A stretch of DNA of 14,864 bases, taken from contig QHRS01000002.1 in NCBI GenBank assembly GCA_003221435.1, forward strand, positions 5,732 through 20,595, in the 5' to 3' direction. Made by a program: the position numbers and the translations under genes. Under the pieces are notes generated by a model. That model was given only the letters and a program-made list of their open reading frames with translations. It had not been told where the DNA came from and did no database searches. How positions within the stretch are numbered: the first letter of the stretch is position 1; each line of letters starts with the position of its first letter. Below are positions 14,493 through 14,864 of this stretch, in pieces. This DNA comes from Candidatus Rokuibacteriota bacterium. GTDB lineage: Bacteria > Methylomirabilota > Methylomirabilia > Rokubacteriales > CSP1-6.

Positions 14493-14567
14493 GTTCGAGC
14501 GCCGGCTTTGCCGGCGCCATCGGTTCTTGGGGGAGGCTCGGAGGGGGCCGTCGCGGCCCCCTTCGAG
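14493..14567 (+). repeat. Dispersed hairpin repeat, copy B
   Basis: Contains GTTCGAGCGCCGGC-TTT-GCCGGC (14493-14515), whose inner arms pair over 8 bp (14499-14506 / 14510-14517). The TTGGGGGAGG-CTCGG module and a G/C hairpin follow. Same order of modules as the minus-strand reading of 6573-6703, but without the inserted middle segment. It fills most of the convergent gap between the gene ending at 14423 and the permease ending at 14571. Confidence 0.6.
14542..14562 (-). terminator. Hairpin between convergent genes
   Basis: AGGGGGCCG (14542-14550), loop TCG, CGGCCCCCT (14554-14562): a perfect 9-bp stem 8 nt after the permease stop codon, and part of repeat copy B. It could end transcription from both sides. 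No T-run is seen on either strand. Confidence 0.45.
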
Positions 14568-14570
14568 CGT

Positions 14571-14864
14571 CTAATGCGTGAGGTGATAGGGGACGTCGGT
14601 AACGATCACGTCTTTCCGGTGTTGCCACCAGTGGGCGGGAATGAACTCCGGCACCACGATCGTGATGACCCGCCTGAACTCCCCCTTCTGCTCCTGCAGG
14701 TGGTCGATGTACTCGAGCAGCGGCGTGAGCAACGACCGGTACGGGGAGGTCAGGATGACGAGGGGGACACCCATCCCCCACTTCGTCCACTTCTCCTCGA
14801 GCCGGCGCGTCTGCTGAGGATCGGTCTCGACGTAGACCGCCTTCGCCTCCGGTGACAGCAACTT
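14571..14864 (-). CDS. APC-family amino acid permease, C-terminal domain only (5' end outside window)
   Basis: The last 97 codons of a gene that continues beyond the right edge. The peptide (VYVETDPQQTRRLEEKWTKW, then PLVILTSPYRSLLTPLLEYI, then ITIVVPEFIPAHWW, then DVIVTDVPYHL) is the soluble cytoplasmic tail found after the twelve membrane helices of a group of bacterial APC-superfamily amino acid transporters. In that tail I expect a segment of about 15-20 residues including 'LHNQTA-LLK' between the WW pair and VTDVPYHL; here WWQHRKDVIVTDVPYHL joins directly, so this copy seems to lack it. The frame is otherwise clean. Substrate cannot be inferred from the tail. The hairpin of repeat copy B follows its stop. 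Confidence 0.8.
   Translation of the reverse strand, partial: KLLSPEAKAVYVETDPQQTRRLEEKWTKWGMGVPLVILTSPYRSLLTPLLEYIDHLQEQKGEFRRVITIVVPEFIPAHWWQHRKDVIVTDVPYHLTH

Overview
The window is about 14.9 kb of very GC-rich bacterial DNA with a soil or sediment character. Gene content and the style of the intergenic DNA fit a deep-branching environmental lineage such as Candidatus Rokubacteria/Methylomirabilota; this is inference from general resemblance, not from a marker gene. I see no rRNA, tRNA, CRISPR array or complete insertion sequence.

Left part (1-5400): a minus-strand lipoprotein gene, broken by a frameshift and running off the left edge, is followed by a gene-poor stretch. Then come a minus-strand pair, a PhyH-type non-heme iron dioxygenase and a zinc alcohol dehydrogenase 20 bp apart, and, divergent from them, a secreted SMP-30/gluconolactonase-type hydrolase with a recognisable promoter. 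Together these look like an oxidation/lactone-hydrolysis module for an unknown organic substrate. The 4540-4972 stretch holds two gene remnants, one of them a phage-associated 'GRPKG-NKAT' type frame with an in-frame stop. A 59-aa DUF1059 gene abuts the second remnant.

Middle (5400-8650): a lipoprotein Cu,Zn superoxide dismutase (sodC) converges on a DinB-family protein, with their 3' ends overlapping by 7 bp. After a repeat-bearing intergenic region comes a 531-aa protein made of two diverged ThyX-like halves. A perfect-looking 20-bp hairpin separates it from the next gene.

Right part (8650-14864): all on the minus strand, a pair of M16 zinc-peptidase homologues (one active, one without the metal site) joined by a 4-bp ATGA overlap, a 19-aa lysine-rich micro-ORF, and an HtrA/Deg serine protease with two PDZ domains. 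This reads as a cell-envelope proteolysis/quality-control cluster, and sodC fits the same theme. Divergent from it is a secreted/membrane protein of unknown function with a BamE/SmpA-like C-terminus. The window ends in the C-terminal domain of an APC-type amino acid permease that lacks a segment normally found near its end. Two copies of a dispersed hairpin repeat (about 6573-6703 and 14493-14567, opposite orientations) lie in intergenic DNA.
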